From Catellatospora vulcania (lineage in GTDB: Bacteria > Actinomycetota > Actinomycetes > Mycobacteriales > Micromonosporaceae): a stretch of DNA of 64,000 nucleotides. Below, one piece after another: positions 11,501 to 18,963 of the stretch. The notes beneath the pieces were generated by a model. It was not told the DNA's origin. It saw only the letters and a program-made list of their open reading frames with translations, and searched no databases. The translations under genes were made by a program, and so were the position numbers. Location: the NCBI RefSeq assembly GCF_009720385.1, contig NZ_ML769302.1:716937-780936 (forward strand), given 5' to 3'. Numbering within the stretch: the stretch's first letter is position 1; each line of letters begins with the position of its first letter.

Positions 11501-11723
11501 CAAACTGTTGCGCGGCAACACGGGAGTTCCCGTGCCGGTGAAGGTCAGCTACGACCCGGCCACCCGCAAGATCACGCTCTACCGCACGATGACCTCGGCC
11601 GACGGCTTGGTCCGGTACCTGCCGCTCACCGAGAGCGGGGTCGCGTACCGGGTGGTTGTCGGTGCCGTCCGCGACACGGACGGGCGCGCCAACCCCGGCT
11701 ACAGCTTCTCGTTCGTGGGCTGA
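8565..11723 (+). CDS. Secreted S8 subtilisin-like protease with PPC and FG-GAP-like repeats
   Basis: GTG 8565 follows GGGGAGGA by about 6 bases and begins a signal peptide (VRIHRPLAAAFSAVLLASL, cleavage near GANA). The 1052-residue protein has an I9-type propeptide, then a subtilase domain with Asp184 (VVDTGVDTGH), His217 (GHGTFVSG) and Ser377 (GTSFSAPMVSG), so the triad is intact. A bacterial pre-peptidase C-terminal (PPC) domain starts near EPNDVPARA. Several VCBS/FG-GAP-like repeats follow, rich in DxNxDGxxD calcium-binding loops (DVNNDRRPD, DGNGDGKND, DLDNDGRLD). A Big_5-like beta-sandwich ends the protein. Expected to be an extracellular, calcium-stabilised protease. The repeats suggest substrate or surface binding. 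Confidence 0.9.
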   Translation: MRIHRPLAAAFSAVLLASLTSAVPSGANALTAATQANQLTTFTDDQGRKVTRLPNGREVTHRAAISPGKRKAVANQPKTVLVKLRSGASTADRDRMLAAIGGKLARTLSNGYLKITTAGSADAAITKLGKDPAVATAEYDRVRYLTATPNDTYYGEQYALSTIRMPSAWNLLKSASSVVVAVVDTGVDTGHPDLVGRTVAGYNAVSPGASVADTAGHGTFVSGIIAANTNNSAGVAGVTWNGRVMPIKVFDGEYASDSDVAEGITWAVDHGAKVINLSLGGPGGSTVMHTAVKYAVSKGAVVVVSSGNEGNDVPQYPAAFPEVISVGATDDSGRLTDFSSFGEHLDIVAPGFDVFSTFPRAADCNPSWCYGWWSGTSFSAPMVSGVAALLKAKNPSWTPAQIIDRLKSTTRDAGPRGFDPYYGAGMLDAYAALGGTTGSVFPQLSAGTSEPNDVPARATTVPAGSSVTATIAVEGDVDWYKVVLAQDGTLTVRATPPAHDEARPQNVDIVLGVYDATLHIIGHSDGSAPGNAEEVSKLMPAGTYYVKIENFNGSADARNYTLSTYFTVQPPAVVPPFASPSSHIFGNSFTDAVAIGDVNNDRRPDILVATSAYNDPATDNKVLVSTQKADGTFNPAVGYAPAGGGSPSVAVLDGNGDGKNDVFLGTGNGVQMLAQNAAGTLDAGLQVSDAQGHVDLTAADFDKDGDKDIVASGAGIFLLTQGPAGTFTKTQVATDNEGNGEVEVGDLDNDGRLDVVSFNSSSKFAVHLNAVAGWTHTNYSTTNTVPIRGIAVGDVTGDGLDDVVSVTYAVDPSPLDVFKQQADKTLTKSQTINTGVNAIGVELTDWDKDGRLDVVATYNSGPVRLFRQQSNGTLGAGQDSPMSVAQWPSSDCLVLGDLNGDTYPDVVTAVNYYAGYSVAYNSKGALPPGVTLPVGAQDWVWSTSVADFSVGAATARPTTKVTVTMAAGLDPATVNGQTVKLLRGNTGVPVPVKVSYDPATRKITLYRTMTSADGLVRYLPLTESGVAYRVVVGAVRDTDGRANPGYSFSFVG

Positions 11724-11737
11724 CCGGCGAAACAGCA

Positions 11738-11773
11738 GCGGGCCCCGCACCCTTCCGGGTGCGGGGCCCGCTG
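11738..11773 (+). terminator. Terminator hairpin after the subtilase gene
   Basis: Perfect 16-bp stem (11738-11753 with 11758-11773, core GCGGGCCCCGCACCC) with a TTCC loop, starting 15 bases after the stop codon. The T-run is weak (GGTTTCT), as is common in high-GC genomes. Confidence 0.8.
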
Positions 11774-11833
11774 GTTTCTGCGGAGCGTGAGGGACTCTCT
11801 GACGGGGCGGACAGGCGCGATGTGACCGTCGAC

Positions 11834-11877
11834 TTTCAAGATCTTCTCCCCGGTTTCTCGCAGAGCAGATCTTGAAA
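11834..11877. repeat. Inverted repeat TTTCAAGATCT
   Basis: 11-bp perfect arms (11834-11844 and 11867-11877) with a 22-base loop, between the subtilase terminator and the tRNA hairpin. Unknown role. It may be a degenerate intergenic palindromic element. Confidence 0.55.
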
Positions 11878-11878
11878 C

Positions 11879-11919
11879 GGTGAGGGCCGGTCTCCCTTGG
11901 CGGAAGACCGGCCCTCACC
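11879..11919 (-). terminator. Terminator hairpin downstream of tRNA-Pro
   Basis: 15-bp stem (GGTGAGGGCCGGTCT at 11879-11893 with 11905-11919) and an 11-base loop, placed 14 bases beyond the 3' end of the minus-strand tRNA. Confidence 0.7.
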
Positions 11920-11933
11920 TGCACTTACCTCGG

Positions 11934-12007
<74 letters not shown>

Positions 12008-12065
12008 AAGCGGTGCTCCGAAATACTAGCTGACCCGGTCCCCGGCTCCAAAACGGGTATCCCCC

Positions 12066-12941
12066 TCAGCGTGGGATGAGCGTCAGCAGGGTCGCCTCCG
12101 GGCGGCAGGCGAAGCGCACGGGAGCCGTCGGATGGGTGCCCAGACCCGCCGACACGTGCAGCCAGGCGCGGTCCCAGCGGTGCAGCCCGCGGGCCATTCT
12201 GCGGTCCAGGCCGCAGTTGGTGACCAGCGCGCCGACGCCCGGCACCCGCACCTGTCCGCCGTGGGTGTGCCCGGCCAGCAGCAGTTCGAAGCCGTCGGCG
12301 GCGAACGCGTCGAGGACCCGGGGCTCCGGGGCGTGGCTGAGCGCGATGCGCACCGCGGCGGCCGGGTCGGCCGGTCCGGCGGGGTAGGCGTCGAGGTCGA
12401 TGTGGGGGTCGTCGACACCGGCCAGGTCGACGACGCGGCCGCCGGCCTTGAGGGTGGCGCGGTTGTTGTTGAGATCGGCCCAGCCCGCGTCGAGGAAGGC
12501 CGCGCGGAGGTCTTCGGTGGGCAGCTCGACGCCGTGCTCGTACTCGCGGTCCTCACGGAAGTAGCCGAAGGGGCTCTTCAGCACCGGGCCGCTGTAGTCG
12601 TTGGAGCCGAAGACGAAGGCGCCGGGCAGCTCCAGCAGCGGCTCGTACGCGGCGAGCACGCCGGGCACCGCGTCCGGGTGGGCCATGTTGTCGCCGGTGA
12701 CCACGACCAGGTCGGGGTCGAGTCCGGCCAGCTCGCGCACCCAGCGCTGCTTGCGTAGCTGCTTGGGGGTCAGGTGCAGGTCGGACAGGTGCAGCACGCG
12801 CAGCGGCTCGGCCTCGGGGGCGAGCAGCGGCACGTCGTAGCGGCGCAGCGTGAACCAGTTGCGTTCGATGAGCGTGCCGTATGCCAGCGTGCCCGCGCCG
12901 ACCACGACGGCGCCCAACGCGATTTTCCCGAGCGGACCCAT
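12066..12941 (-). CDS. Metallophosphoesterase (Rv3683-like)
   Basis: A 291-residue member of the calcineurin-like phosphoesterase superfamily. An N-terminal hydrophobic segment (GPLGKIALGAVVVGAGTLAYG) would anchor it to the membrane. Dimetal motifs are present in order: DLHL (HLSDLHLTP), GDN (VVVTGDN), GSNDYSG in place of the usual GNHD, SHAPEP, and the C-terminal GHTHGGQ. Length and context match mycobacterial Rv3683, which also neighbours ponA2 and whiB4. Substrate unknown; related proteins cleave phosphodiester or pyrophosphate bonds. The start at ATG 12941 lacks a clear ribosome-binding site. The gene is divergent from the yqeY-like gene. Confidence 0.88.
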   Translation of the reverse strand: MGPLGKIALGAVVVGAGTLAYGTLIERNWFTLRRYDVPLLAPEAEPLRVLHLSDLHLTPKQLRKQRWVRELAGLDPDLVVVTGDNMAHPDAVPGVLAAYEPLLELPGAFVFGSNDYSGPVLKSPFGYFREDREYEHGVELPTEDLRAAFLDAGWADLNNNRATLKAGGRVVDLAGVDDPHIDLDAYPAGPADPAAAVRIALSHAPEPRVLDAFAADGFELLLAGHTHGGQVRVPGVGALVTNCGLDRRMARGLHRWDRAWLHVSAGLGTHPTAPVRFACRPEATLLTLIPR

Positions 12942-13013
12942 GAGGCTAAGAGTAGTTTCATCGCCCGGGGGCACCACAGTGCCGTCGGATGTGCGGAGCA
13001 CGGAGAGGTGGGT

Positions 13014-13469
13014 ATGGGCACCCTGAAGGAGCGCCTGACCGAGGACATGCGCTCGGCCATGAAGGCGCGGGACGAGGTCGTGACCGGCACGCTGCGGATG
13101 GCGCTGGCTGCCGTCGGCGTCGCCGAGGTCGCCGGCAAGGCCAAGCGTGAGCTGAACGACGAGGAGGTGCTCGCGGTGCTCGCCAAGGAGGCGAAGAAGC
13201 GCCGGGAGGCCGAGACGGCGTTCGCCGACGCGGGCCGTGCCGAGCAGGCCGCGAAGGAGCGTGCCGAGGAGGAGGTGCTGGCCCGGTATCTGCCGAAGCA
13301 GCTCACCGACGCCGAGATCGCGCAGCTGGTGTCGCAGACGCTGGCTGCGGGCGGTTTCAGCGGCATGGGGTCGATGGGCCCGGCCATGAAGGCGGTGCAG
13401 GCCGCGGTGGCCGGTCGCGCCGAGGGCGGCAAGGTCTCCGCGGAGGTACGCCGCCAGCTGGCCGGCTGA
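13014..13469 (+). CDS. GatB/YqeY domain protein
   Basis: A 151-residue YqeY family protein starting at ATG 13014, with GGAGAGG just upstream. It begins with the family's LKERLTEDMRSAMKARD, followed by a helical region rich in Glu, Lys and Ala, LPKQLTDAEI, and the C-terminal helical domain shared with the GatB amidotransferase tail. YqeY proteins are suspected to interact with tRNA or tRNA-modifying enzymes, but no activity is established. It lies divergently from the metallophosphoesterase, with 72 bp between starts. Confidence 0.9.
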   Translation: MGTLKERLTEDMRSAMKARDEVVTGTLRMALAAVGVAEVAGKAKRELNDEEVLAVLAKEAKKRREAETAFADAGRAEQAAKERAEEEVLARYLPKQLTDAEIAQLVSQTLAAGGFSGMGSMGPAMKAVQAAVAGRAEGGKVSAEVRRQLAG

Positions 13470-13489
13470 CTTCTGAACTGAGCAAAGGG

Positions 13490-13524
13490 CGAGGCCCCGT
13501 TCGCGTGGTGCGAACGGGGCCTCG
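13490..13524. terminator. Bidirectional terminator between yqeY-like gene and PBP gene
   Basis: Perfect 15-bp stem CGAGGCCCCGTTCGC (13490-13504 with 13510-13524), loop GTGGT, in the short gap between two convergent stops. Confidence 0.85.
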
Positions 13525-13537
13525 TCTGCTGGACGGG

Positions 13538-15925
13538 TCAGCCTCCCGGCGGTGGCGGGTTGCCGGGTCCGTTGCCTGGCTTGGGGGCCTTCGTGCCGTT
13601 ACTGATCTCGATCGTGACGGGGCCCTTCTTGATGGTGCGCCCGCTCGGCGTGGTGCCGGCCACCATGCCCTTCGCGCACTTCGAGTCGACCTGCTCGGTG
13701 GCCACGTCGACCTCGAAGCCCTTGGCGCGCAGGATCGCCCGGGCCTCGGCCACCGACTTGCACTCCACCGAGGGGATGGAGATCTGGTCGCCGTACGCGA
13801 TCTTGCGGCTGGGCTTGGTGAAGGCGACCGCGGGCTTGCCCTTCATGTAGTCGCGCAGTGTCTTCTGCACGGCCGGGTTGACCGTGTCGTGGTCCATGCC
13901 CGTGTCGAACGCCCAGTCCGGGTTGGTGAGGAAGCCGGAGACGGTCAGCTGCTTGGTGGACAGCGTCAGAGTCGCCGAGCGGTCCTTGTCGGTGGTGCCG
14001 GACTTGCCGGTGATCGGCTTGCCGACGATGCCGCGGGAGGTGCGGTTGGTCGCGTGGCCGTTGCACTCGCGGAAGGCGGAGTCGTCGCCACCCGGGCAGC
14101 GCCCGGCGTCGACGGCCGCGCGGGCGATGTCCGGCGCGATGACCTGCTTGCAGCGCTTGTCGGCGACGGAGAGCTTGTTGCCCTTGATATCGGTGATCGA
14201 CTCCACCGGGGTGGGCTCGCAGTACAGGCCGTCGGCGACGATGGTCGCGTACGCGTTGGCGAGTTGCAGCGGCGTGGTGGCGGAGACGCCGAGCGTGAAC
14301 GCGCCCCACTGGCTGGCGTTGTTGGAGTAGCCGAGGTCGTCCTGATTGGTGTTGGGCTCGTCGTGGAACGTGATGCCCATCTTCTTGGCCACGTTCACCA
14401 CGTTCTGGATCCCGGCCATGATCGCCAGTGGGACGAAGAAGGTGTTGACGGAGCTGCCGAAGCCGGTCCACATGTTCTGGATGGCGCCGCCGCCGCCGCT
14501 GGCGCAGTAGTAGCCGTTGCAGTTGGCGTCCGAACCGCTGACCGGGAACTTGGTGATGAACTGCTTCTTGGTCGCGATGCTGGTGGCCAGCGGGTAGCCC
14601 TTCTCCAGGGCGGCCACGATGGTGAAGATCTTGAACGCGGAGCCGGCCTGGTAGCCGGTGAACCCGTCACCGCCGGTCATCAGCGGGTTGGTGGTGTTCG
14701 GGTAGGTGCCGAGGACCTTCTTCGCCCTTTTCTTCGGGTCCGAGGAGAGGCCGTTCTGCGGCTTGGTCTTGCTGTCGAGCTTGAAGTTGCGGTTGACCGC
14801 CAGCGCCCGCACCTTGCCGCTGCCCGGCTCGATCGCGGCCAGCATCAGCGCCTTGTCGTTCTTCGTCGAGATCTGCGCGGCGATGTTCTTGTTGGCGGCG
14901 TTCTGGGCGATCGGGTCCAGCGAGGTGACGATGCGGAAACCGCCGGACTTCAGGGTGCGCTCCCGGTCGTACGCGGTGGTGCCGAACACCTCCTGGTCGT
15001 TCCACCAGCGCTGGAAGTAGTCGCAGAAGAAGCCCCAGGCGTTCTTGGTCGCCTGCACGCAGCCGTTCGGAGTGATCTTGCCGACGACGTTCAGCGCCTC
15101 GGCCTTGGCCAGCGTGGCCTGCTGCTCGGTGAGCGCGCCGGTGCCGACCATCTCGCCCAGCACGTAGTTGCGGCGGTCGACGGCGAGCTTCTCGCCCGAG
15201 CGGGTCTCCACACTGAAGTCACCGGGGAACTTCACCAGCGCGGCCAGGAACGCGGCCTCGGCGGCGGTCAGCGTCGCGGGCTCCTTGCCGAAGTAGACCT
15301 GCGCCGCGGCGTAGATGCCGTATGCCCGGTTTCCGAAGTATGCGGTGTTGAGGTAGCCCTCGAGGATCTGCTCCTTGGACATCCGCTGCTCGATGGCCAT
15401 CGCGTAGCGCATCTCGCGGACCTTGCGCTTGGTGGTGTCCTCGGTGGCGTCGACGACCTCCTGGGCGGTGTCGGCCGAGTACGAGATGGACAGCCGGACG
15501 AACTGCATGGTCAGCGTCGAGGCGCCCTGCTGGACGTCGCCGGCCTGCTTGTTGGCGACGAAGGCGCGGGCGATGCCCATCACGTCGACGCCGTTGTGCT
15601 CGTAGAACTTCTGGTCCTCGGCGGCGAGGATGGCCTGCTGGACGATCTTGGGGATCTCGGCGATCGGCAGGTCGCGCCGGTTCTCGTCGTACATGGTCGC
15701 GATCAGCGTCTTGCCGTCGTTGGCGTAGACGTAGCTGATCTGGGGGGAGCGCTTGACGACCAGCTCGTCGGGGAGCTGACCGAAGGCTTCACCGCCCGCC
15801 TTGGCGGCCAGACCGGACAGTGCCACCGCGGGGAATGCGGCCGCAGCCACCACCACTCCGGCTAGCAGGCCGCAAATCAGGAGAGATGCGGCGTTGGCCA
15901 GTATGTTGTGGTCGCGCTTTCGCAT
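13538..15925 (-). CDS. ponA2: Class A penicillin-binding protein with PASTA domain (PonA2-like)
   Basis: Bifunctional peptidoglycan synthase, 795 residues. A short cytoplasmic start (MRKRDHN) and one transmembrane helix precede the GT51 transglycosylase domain, with the catalytic glutamate in AAEDQKFYEHNGVD, then QGASTLTMQFVR and EGYLNTAYFG. The transpeptidase has SxxK as AGSAFK, SxN as SVN, and KSGT (GKSGTTDKD) in place of KTGT, as in several PonA2 proteins. A single PASTA domain follows and the protein ends in a Gly/Pro tail. In mycobacteria PonA2 supports survival in stationary and stress conditions. GTG 15934 is an alternative start; ATG 15925 has better spacing to GAGG. wblA lies upstream, divergent, as in M. 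tuberculosis. Confidence 0.93.
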   Translation of the reverse strand: MRKRDHNILANAASLLICGLLAGVVVAAAAFPAVALSGLAAKAGGEAFGQLPDELVVKRSPQISYVYANDGKTLIATMYDENRRDLPIAEIPKIVQQAILAAEDQKFYEHNGVDVMGIARAFVANKQAGDVQQGASTLTMQFVRLSISYSADTAQEVVDATEDTTKRKVREMRYAMAIEQRMSKEQILEGYLNTAYFGNRAYGIYAAAQVYFGKEPATLTAAEAAFLAALVKFPGDFSVETRSGEKLAVDRRNYVLGEMVGTGALTEQQATLAKAEALNVVGKITPNGCVQATKNAWGFFCDYFQRWWNDQEVFGTTAYDRERTLKSGGFRIVTSLDPIAQNAANKNIAAQISTKNDKALMLAAIEPGSGKVRALAVNRNFKLDSKTKPQNGLSSDPKKRAKKVLGTYPNTTNPLMTGGDGFTGYQAGSAFKIFTIVAALEKGYPLATSIATKKQFITKFPVSGSDANCNGYYCASGGGGAIQNMWTGFGSSVNTFFVPLAIMAGIQNVVNVAKKMGITFHDEPNTNQDDLGYSNNASQWGAFTLGVSATTPLQLANAYATIVADGLYCEPTPVESITDIKGNKLSVADKRCKQVIAPDIARAAVDAGRCPGGDDSAFRECNGHATNRTSRGIVGKPITGKSGTTDKDRSATLTLSTKQLTVSGFLTNPDWAFDTGMDHDTVNPAVQKTLRDYMKGKPAVAFTKPSRKIAYGDQISIPSVECKSVAEARAILRAKGFEVDVATEQVDSKCAKGMVAGTTPSGRTIKKGPVTIEISNGTKAPKPGNGPGNPPPPGG

Positions 15926-16449
15926 CAGGGTCACCGCCTCAGGTTACGTGAGCAGGTTTCGGTGTCGCGTGCCGCACCATACCGGTTCAGGCTGCGTGGG
16001 CAGGGTGCGGCGCAGTGACGCCCCCGTCGCCCGCAACCGTTCCGGGCATGTGTTCGTTGTCCAAGACGCACGACCCCTGGCGTGTGGTTGCGTCGCCCCG
16101 GTCACGAGATGTCCCCCCGGACATCCTGGCCGCCCCGTTACTCGCATATCGACGCTCCGCCGCGGGCCGCCGGACCCCCGTCCGGGCCCGCGGGCGGACG
16201 TCACCCCCGGCGCGCGTACTCGCTGCTCAGGTACTGGCTCACGCAGTAAAAGACCTTTTTCCGCCATTTTGGCTGACAACGTTGCGTAATCGTCTGACTA
16301 CGGAGCATGATGGGCGGGCGAGTAACGCACACCGTTCGCGTCGGTTCGGGGGAACCATCGGGGGGATGTGCCCTGCTCAGCGGACCATTGGTCTGCCGAA
16401 AAGGGCAAGTCGCGAGCGGTGAGGGGAACGTCAGGGGGGACGTGGACAC
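15926..16449. other. Long divergent intergenic region upstream of the PBP gene and wblA
   Basis: 524 bp without a convincing gene. It must hold the promoters of both flanking genes. A comparatively AT-rich stretch around 16246-16275 (TAAAAGACCTTTTTCCG, then ATTTTGG) is the most promoter-like part. Long leaders are usual for wbl genes. No strong hairpin was found. Confidence 0.5.
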
Positions 16450-16746
16450 ATGGGCATGGTCAACGATTGGCCCAGTCTCGCGGCGTGCCGGAACGGAGAT
16501 CCGGACGCGCTGTTCGTTCAGGGCGCGGAGCAGAACGTCGCCAAGAGAGTCTGTCGCGGGTGCCCGGTTCGGTACGAGTGCCTGGCGGACGCACTCGACA
16601 ACCGCATCGAGTTCGGCGTCTGGGGCGGCATGACCGAGCGGGAGCGCCGCGCACTGCTGCGCCGCCACCCGCACGTGGCGAGCTGGAAGCGCGCTTTCGA
16701 GGTCGCCATGCAGGAGCAGGACCGCCGTGAGCTGGTCCGTGTCTGA
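16450..16746 (+). CDS. wblA: WhiB-family iron-sulfur regulator (WblA/WhiB4 type)
   Basis: A 98-residue Wbl protein that should carry a 4Fe-4S cluster on Cys13, Cys35, Cys38 and Cys44 (CRGCPVRYEC). The turn motif GVWGGMTERERRALLRR and a basic C-terminal tail follow. The phrases LFVQGAEQN and ECLADALDNRIEFGVWGG are those of the WblA (Streptomyces)/WhiB4 (Mycobacterium) subgroup. The flanking genes agree: a PonA2-like PBP on one side and two ArsA-like ATPases on the other, as for Rv3681c. In Streptomyces WblA controls the switch to sporulation and antibiotic production; in mycobacteria WhiB4 senses oxygen and redox state. Starts at ATG 16450. Confidence 0.93.
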   Translation: MGMVNDWPSLAACRNGDPDALFVQGAEQNVAKRVCRGCPVRYECLADALDNRIEFGVWGGMTERERRALLRRHPHVASWKRAFEVAMQEQDRRELVRV

Positions 16747-16767
16747 CTGATTACACCCATCTCATCA

Positions 16768-16810
16768 CCGAAGGGCCGTTTCTGCCGGATCGGCGGGAGC
16801 GGCCCTTCGG
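16768..16810. terminator. Terminator between convergent wblA and ArsA-like gene
   Basis: 11-bp perfect stem CCGAAGGGCCG (16768-16778) with CGGCCCTTCGG (16800-16810), 21-base loop, centred between the two stops. Confidence 0.75.
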
Positions 16811-16822
16811 TTGCCTCCGTGC

Positions 16823-17947
16823 TCACTCGGTGCGTTCGGCCAGGGCCGCGCCGATCGCCCGCAGGCCCGCCAGATCGTGCACGTCGGTCGGCTGCGCCGG
16901 CACGTAGGCGACCGGCACCAGCGGGAACTCGTCGGTGAAGCCGGTCGAGACCTCGGTCTCCCGGGCCACCTGCCGCATCAGCAGGGCGTGCACCTGCAGC
17001 GCCTGTGCCGTCAGGGTGTGCTCCGCGTATTCGGCGGACAGCTTCTCGGCCGCCTCCGCGCTGTCGGCCGCCGACAGGTCCGGCAGCTCCGACCGGTGCA
17101 CCCGGTTGAGCACCAGCCCGGCCAGCGGCATGCGCTCCGCGCCCAGCCGTTCGGCGAAGTAGGCGGCCTCCCGTACCGCGTCCGGCTCCGGGGCTGCCAC
17201 CACCAGGAACGCGGTCTGCGGATCCTGCAGCACCCGGTAGGTCCGGTCGGCCCGCTCGCGGAACCCGCCGAACGTCGAGTCCAGGGCGGACACGAAGCCG
17301 GACAGGTCGGTCAGCAGCTGCGCGCCGAGGATCTTCTGCACCGCCTTGGAGAACACCCCGAACGAGGCGGTGACCAGGTTGAACATGCTCTTGCCGCCGG
17401 CCCGCGCGGGCACCATCAGCAGGCGCAGCATCCGGCCGTCCAGGAAACGGCCCAGCCGGGCCGGCGCGTCCAGGAAGTCCAGCGCCGACCGGGACGGCGG
17501 GGTGTCCACCACGATCAGGTCCCACCGGTCGGTGGCCCGCAACTGGCTCAGCTTCTCCATCGCCATGTACTCCTGCGTGCCGGAGAACGTCGAGCTCATG
17601 GCCTGGTAGAACGGGTTCGCGAAGATCTCCTTCGCCCGCTCCGGCGCGGTGTGGCTGAGCACCACCTCGTCGAAGGTGCGCTTCATGTCCAGCATCATCG
17701 CGTGCAGGTCGCCGTCGCCGGACAGCCCGTCCACCGGGCGCGGGGTGTTGTCCAGCTCGGTCAGGCCCAGCGACTGGGCCAGCCGCCGGGCCGGGTCGAT
17801 GGTCAGCACGACGGTACGGCGGCCGTGCTCCTCGGCGGCTCGCACTGCCAGGGCCGCGGCGGTGGTCGTCTTGCCGACCCCGCCCGAACCGCAGCAGACC
17901 ACGATGCGTACGCCGGGATCAGCCAGTAGGGCGTCCACGTCGAGCAT
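16823..17947 (-). CDS. ArsA/Get3-like ATPase (Rv3680-like)
   Basis: A 374-residue cytoplasmic ATPase of the anion-transporting/Get3 class. The deviant Walker A GSGGVGKTTTAAALA is at about residues 20-34, LTIDPARRLAQSLG follows, and VVDTPPSRSALDFLDAP forms switch II. The product lies 9 bp after an ArsA-like paralogue, and the two are clearly co-transcribed. In M. tuberculosis the homologous pair Rv3679/Rv3680 forms a complex required for normal glycerol-related metabolism and stress tolerance. No arsenic genes are nearby, so arsenite transport is unlikely. Starts at ATG 17947. Confidence 0.92.
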   Translation of the reverse strand: MLDVDALLADPGVRIVVCCGSGGVGKTTTAAALAVRAAEEHGRRTVVLTIDPARRLAQSLGLTELDNTPRPVDGLSGDGDLHAMMLDMKRTFDEVVLSHTAPERAKEIFANPFYQAMSSTFSGTQEYMAMEKLSQLRATDRWDLIVVDTPPSRSALDFLDAPARLGRFLDGRMLRLLMVPARAGGKSMFNLVTASFGVFSKAVQKILGAQLLTDLSGFVSALDSTFGGFRERADRTYRVLQDPQTAFLVVAAPEPDAVREAAYFAERLGAERMPLAGLVLNRVHRSELPDLSAADSAEAAEKLSAEYAEHTLTAQALQVHALLMRQVARETEVSTGFTDEFPLVPVAYVPAQPTDVHDLAGLRAIGAALAERTE

Positions 17948-17956
17948 GTGCTCAGC

Positions 17957-18943
17957 CTAAGGGGCGGGGCGCAGCAGCCCGGCGAGGTGCCGTACACCGG
18001 CCAGGTCCACCCCGTCCGGCAGCAGCGGCAACTCGACCACCGGGCGGCCCAGGGTCGCCAGCTCGCCGCGCAGTTCCTCCTCCAGCGCGCGGCGCGCCAG
18101 GTGGTCGCGCGACTCGTCGAGCAGGGCGGTCACCGTACGCCGGTCGACCGGCAGCCCGGCCGCGGCCAGCCCGCGCTTGAGCTCGGCCTGGGTCACCCGG
18201 CCCTCGTCGAGCAGCGGCGGGCGGGCGCAGTTCACGATGATCTTCCCGACGCCGATGCCGAGCGCGGACAGCTCGTGCAGCGCGTCCGCGGTCTCCTGCA
18301 CCGGCATCTCCTCCAGCAGGGTGACCACGTGCACCGAGGTCATCGGCGAGCGCAGCAGCGCGGCCACGCCCTCGCTCTGCGACTTGATCGGGCCGAGCTT
18401 GGCTAGCTTCGCGGCCTCCGCGGTGACGTTGAGGAAGCGCCCGATCCGGCCGGTGGGCGGCGCGTCCAGCACCACCGACCGGTACACCCGGCGGCCGCTG
18501 TCGTCGGTGCGGGTGGTGGCCTCCTTCACCTTGCCGGTGAGCAGGATGTCGCGCAGGCCCGGGGCGACGGTGGTGGCGAAGTCGATCGCGCCCAGCTTGC
18601 GCAGCGCCCGCCCGGCAGCCCCCATCCGGTAGAACATCTCCAGGTATTCCAGCAGCGCCTCCTCGGGGTCGACGGCGAGCAGCCGCACGTCCACCCCGGC
18701 GTCGCCGAGCCGGCGCTCGGCGTACGGCAGCGGCTCCAGCTCGAACAGCTGGGCCAGGCCCTGCCGCCCCTCGACCTCGACCAGCAGCGTGCGCTGCCCG
18801 CCCGCGGCCAGCGCGAAAGCCAGTGCGGCGGCGACGGTGGTCTTGCCGACGCCGCCCTTTCCGGTCACCACATGCAGCCGGGCCGGCCAGGCAGTGTCAT
18901 GTGCACTGCGCCTGGCCGGCCCGTCGTTACCGTCGTCTCGCAC
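17957..18943 (-). CDS. ArsA/Get3-like ATPase (Rv3679-like)
   Basis: A 328-residue partner of the next gene. GTG 18943 follows a GAGGG element. The N-terminal 20 residues are polar. Walker A is VVTGKGGVGKTTVAAALA, LLVEVEGRQGLAQLF follows, and VVLDAPPTGRIGRFLNVT is switch II. It is shorter than its neighbour and lacks the hydrophobic groove segment of eukaryotic Get3, so membrane-protein targeting is not implied. The first gene of a two-gene operon (stop at 17957, next start at 17947). Confidence 0.92.
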   Translation of the reverse strand: MRDDGNDGPARRSAHDTAWPARLHVVTGKGGVGKTTVAAALAFALAAGGQRTLLVEVEGRQGLAQLFELEPLPYAERRLGDAGVDVRLLAVDPEEALLEYLEMFYRMGAAGRALRKLGAIDFATTVAPGLRDILLTGKVKEATTRTDDSGRRVYRSVVLDAPPTGRIGRFLNVTAEAAKLAKLGPIKSQSEGVAALLRSPMTSVHVVTLLEEMPVQETADALHELSALGIGVGKIIVNCARPPLLDEGRVTQAELKRGLAAAGLPVDRRTVTALLDESRDHLARRALEEELRGELATLGRPVVELPLLPDGVDLAGVRHLAGLLRPAP

Positions 18944-18963
18944 CCCTCGATGGTGCCAGGTGG

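Noticed and set aside
16823-18943. Arsenite export ATPase (ArsA) function for the paired ATPases
   Set aside because: No arsB, arsR or arsD genes nearby. The pair and its neighbours match the mycobacterial Rv3679/Rv3680 locus instead.
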